Below are positions 63,001-64,000 of a stretch of 64,000 nucleotides of DNA, piece after piece. Made by a program: the position numbers and the translations under genes. Within the stretch, counting starts at the first letter, position 1. Each line of letters opens with the position of its first letter. Where the stretch lies: positions 620,001 through 684,000 of the forward strand of contig NZ_JAANAT010000004.1 of assembly GCF_011089895.1 (NCBI RefSeq), given 5' to 3'. Below the pieces are notes generated by a model. That model made no database searches, was not told the origin of the DNA, and saw nothing but the letters and a program-made list of their open reading frames with translations. Source of the stretch: Mucilaginibacter inviolabilis. GTDB lineage: Bacteria > Bacteroidota > Bacteroidia > Sphingobacteriales > Sphingobacteriaceae.

Positions 63001-63234
63001 CCACAATTCGCTTTCCTGCGCGAAGCGCTTTACCATACTATCATTTTTTAAGTAATAGTAAATTTCAAAATGCGGGGTTTTATATACTTTAAACTTGAGG
63101 TTTTTATAGCGCACTTTATTTTGCCCGAAATACTGGGCATGGGCACCAGTACTTATCAATAAAGAACCTATAATACAAAGGAGTACAAAAGTGAACTTTT
63201 TGGCCTTATTTGATAAGGGGTAGTGTTTATTCAT
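60019..63234 (-). CDS. Fusion of gluzincin peptidase, TolB-like beta-propeller and outer-membrane barrel
   Basis: A 1071-residue protein. Signal peptide to about 34 (ISTGAHAQ). Peptidase_MA-like gluzincin domain about 45-260: zinc motif HELVH at 147-151 and WMIEGMAEYLSLG (Glu178/Glu182) with the third ligand. TolB/WD40-like propeller about 285-600, with repeated blades such as PDGNYVAFLSAKS, PDGKRFAFSVFS, PTGKDIVFQGLS, RDGKKIIFSSDR and ADGSQIYFLSNRDG. BamA/Omp85-like C-terminal barrel about 640-1071, ending in GLGFTPGW with aromatic last residue. It probably sits in the outer membrane with the first two domains in the periplasm or exposed. Next upstream is PBP1A. Confidence 0.9.
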   Translation of the reverse strand: MNKHYPLSNKAKKFTFVLLCIIGSLLISTGAHAQYFGQNKVRYKNLKFKVYKTPHFEIYYYLKNDSMVKRFAQESELWYTLHQQVFKDTFKTANPIILYANHPDFQQTTAIDGEIGVGTGGVTEGLKNRVVMPVMETNQTTRHVIGHELVHAFQYRALQAGEGDSFEEINNIPLWMIEGMAEYLSLGKKDTYTAMWMRDAYLNHDIPSVRDLTESNKYFPYRYGEAFWSFLGSTYGDTVIVPFFKNTARYGLNYGIRRSFGYDDKTLSRLWKTSIQNTYKPFLKDTVQKPVGMKLVDSKTGGDLVVAPAVSPDGNYVAFLSAKSLFSIDLYLADAHTGRILRKLTSKVSNTHIDEFNFIESAGAWSPDGKRFAFSVFSKGRNRMIVVDVASGNTLNDVSMGKAEQFSNLSWSPTGKDIVFQGLSEGQGDLYSYNFDTQKVTQLTNDKYSDYQPSYSRDGKKIIFSSDRTTYDQSLEQDIPFNLAELDLATGKITDIKIFNGSNNLNPQYSADGSQIYFLSNRDGFRNMYRYTPASGKIEQMTDLFTGICGITEYSPALSISSHDDVVYSYYRAQKYSLYNAKASDFKPVTLQATDVNFSAGILPPARAVGVDLINSNLNNYLAYKKIPADSVVNIAYKPKFKLDYLAGSGIGIGVSSFYGTSLSSGIQGVFSDILGRNQIFAAASVNGQIYDSGAAITYVNQTGRWNLGFGISHIPYQFGVQTQTFPTKSVSGKNETVLSDNIDIIRNFEDAARVFTSYPISKTTRFEVGAGASYNSYRVDRYADYYALDTTVNADKSKTITQNYLTSDKKKIANDDESKLIGTSLKSYSLFNVSTALVGDNSFFGVTAPLNGFRYRLEAEYNFGTYHFFAPTIDLRKYVRVEPVTFAARFYGYGRFGGDATGLYPLYVGYPFYIRGYEGQTFYNNGRAGTNGFTIDQLSGSRIAVFNFEVRLPFTGPEKLAQIKSKFLFTDLNLFFDAGLAWNAGDHIYFQKNPPVIGEKPVLNDDGTPSIVNGQPVTQPVYGRVPALSAGISLRINVFGAFVLEPYLAVPFNRTDVKKPLFGLGFTPGW

Positions 63235-63286
63235 AACTTAACTAATAGATGACATCGCTAATTTAATGAAAAATATGTGTGGATTT

Positions 63287-63377
63287 CAGATGTGCGAATA
63301 TGCAGATGTGCGGATGTGCAAATAATTGAAACGAATCATCCATTCATCATCTGCACATCTGCATATTCGCACATCTG
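63287..63377. repeat. Palindrome of ATGTGCAG words, copy 4
   Basis: Arms 63287-63316 and 63348-63377 match at 29 of 30, with the single mismatch a G-U pair in plus-strand RNA. The loop is 31 nt. Further ATCTGCAC units extend to about 63400. It fills most of the 175 bp between PBP1A and the fusion gene, both on the minus strand. Confidence 0.93.
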
Positions 63378-63409
63378 CACATCCGTCTGCATCTGCACAT
63401 CGACTCACC

Positions 63410-64000
63410 CTATTTATTGCCCGGTGGTGTATTTTCTGGATTTTCGGGTGTAGTAGTTGGTGTTGCCGGTACAGGTATTACGTGCGTTGTATCAATAGGG
63501 TTGCTTGTACTGTCAACTGCGGCGGTATCGGCCACTATTCTTGGTGACGGACAATTGTATTCCTTGGTGATTTTTACCCATGGTTTCGGGAACGACCCAT
63601 AGGTGTAGCCTGATTTTGGATCGGCATAAACTTTTTCCATAAAGCGGCCAAATATAGGCAATGCCGTATGTGATCCTTCGCCGGTTTCGGAAGTGGTGAA
63701 GTGCACGCTACGGTCATCGGCGCCAACCCATATACCGGTTACTAAATCTTTGGTGATACCCATGTACCAGCCGTCAACATAGTCGGATGATGTGCCGGTT
63801 TTACCACCTATCTGGTTATCCTTTTTCCACAGACCGGGGTATTCCCACAGAGCTTGTGAGGTACCACCCGGTTCTTCCATACCTCCACGGAACATATAAA
63901 GCATCAGCCAGGCTGTTTCCTCGCTGATCACCCGTTCGGTTTTTAAAGTAAATTCTTTCAACACGCTTCCGTCCTGATCCTCAATTCTGGTTACCAGTAT
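63410..64000 (-). CDS. Penicillin-binding protein 1A, C-terminal part (transpeptidase)
   Basis: The frame is open to the window's last base; the GTG at 63964 is internal. The 197 visible residues contain the transpeptidase KTG motif in GGKTGTSSDYVDGWYMGIT and the segment WVGADDRSVHF, both standard for class A penicillin-binding proteins. The SxxK and SxN motifs and the glycosyltransferase domain lie beyond the window. The tail after residue 150 is low in complexity (Pro, Thr, Asn), as often in these proteins. It builds and cross-links peptidoglycan in the periplasm. Confidence 0.95.
   Translation of the reverse strand: MLVTRIEDQDGSVLKEFTLKTERVISEETAWLMLYMFRGGMEEPGGTSQALWEYPGLWKKDNQIGGKTGTSSDYVDGWYMGITKDLVTGIWVGADDRSVHFTTSETGEGSHTALPIFGRFMEKVYADPKSGYTYGSFPKPWVKITKEYNCPSPRIVADTAAVDSTSNPIDTTHVIPVPATPTTTPENPENTPPGNK

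Overview
The window reads as chromosomal DNA of a Bacteroidota member of the family Sphingobacteriaceae, most like Mucilaginibacter or Pedobacter (inference). The grounds are an adjacent SusC/SusD pair, two DUF4199 proteins, a BatA-type membrane protein, many signal peptides ending just before a Gln, a TAnnTTTG-like promoter element before guaB, and intergenic hairpin repeats of kinds common in that family. I saw no tRNA, rRNA, CRISPR array, transposase, integrase or phage gene. Both edges cut genes: a small 'PRPP synthetase'-named protein on the left and a penicillin-binding protein on the right.

Layout. 1-6 kb: HEAT-like protein, an active/inactive M16 peptidase pair, guaB and a LOG-family hydrolase. 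6-12 kb: cupin, papain-like peptidase, MccB-like carboxyltransferase, M19 dipeptidase, a frameshifted secreted protein and trxB. 13-20 kb: GH20 hexosaminidase, lipoprotein, aldo/keto reductase, DUF72, and a TetX-like monooxygenase behind a TetR regulator. 20-25 kb: BatA-like protein, a dihydroorotase homologue without its metal site, an acidic protein and DUF4199. 25-30 kb: AraC regulator with an aldo/keto reductase, small membrane proteins and a J-domain/KTSC fusion. 29-36 kb, minus strand: rseP, dxr, a GH3-family protein, a membrane protein and two glycosyltransferases. 36-42 kb: M1 peptidase, mqo, a lipoprotein. 42-49 kb is an arginine-centred group: arginine decarboxylase, two tiny paralogous zinc-ribbon proteins, CtlX-type hydrolase, arginine deiminase and argS. 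49-57 kb: hydroxyacyl-CoA dehydrogenase, susC/susD, bioF/bioD. 57-64 kb: a LexA-like repressor divergent from a catalytically degenerate GIY-YIG protein with a palindrome between them, a zinc-less lipoprotein MsrB, a fasciclin protein, a 1071-residue protease/beta-propeller/barrel fusion, and PBP1A.

The most distinctive non-coding signal is a set of intergenic palindromes whose arms are built from short repeated words. Each word differs from place to place, for example variants of ATGTGCAG, GATATGAGATGTGA, GATACGTATTACGT, AGTCATTA and GTTGAGT, and one pure array of eight GTAGTGA units starts inside a stop codon. Several sit between convergent genes and may end transcription in both directions. 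REP-like hairpins of other types (at 3738, 9433, 12998, 16559 and 25271) make intergenic structure unusually dense.

Genes that appear to work together: the M16 pair as a heterodimeric protease; arginine deiminase, CtlX and arginine decarboxylase in arginine breakdown and polyamine synthesis; bioF/bioD supplying biotin, the cofactor of the enzyme to which the MccB-like subunit belongs; SusC/SusD as an outer-membrane importer; TetR controlling the TetX-like enzyme; and the LexA-like repressor probably controlling itself and the GIY-YIG-like gene.
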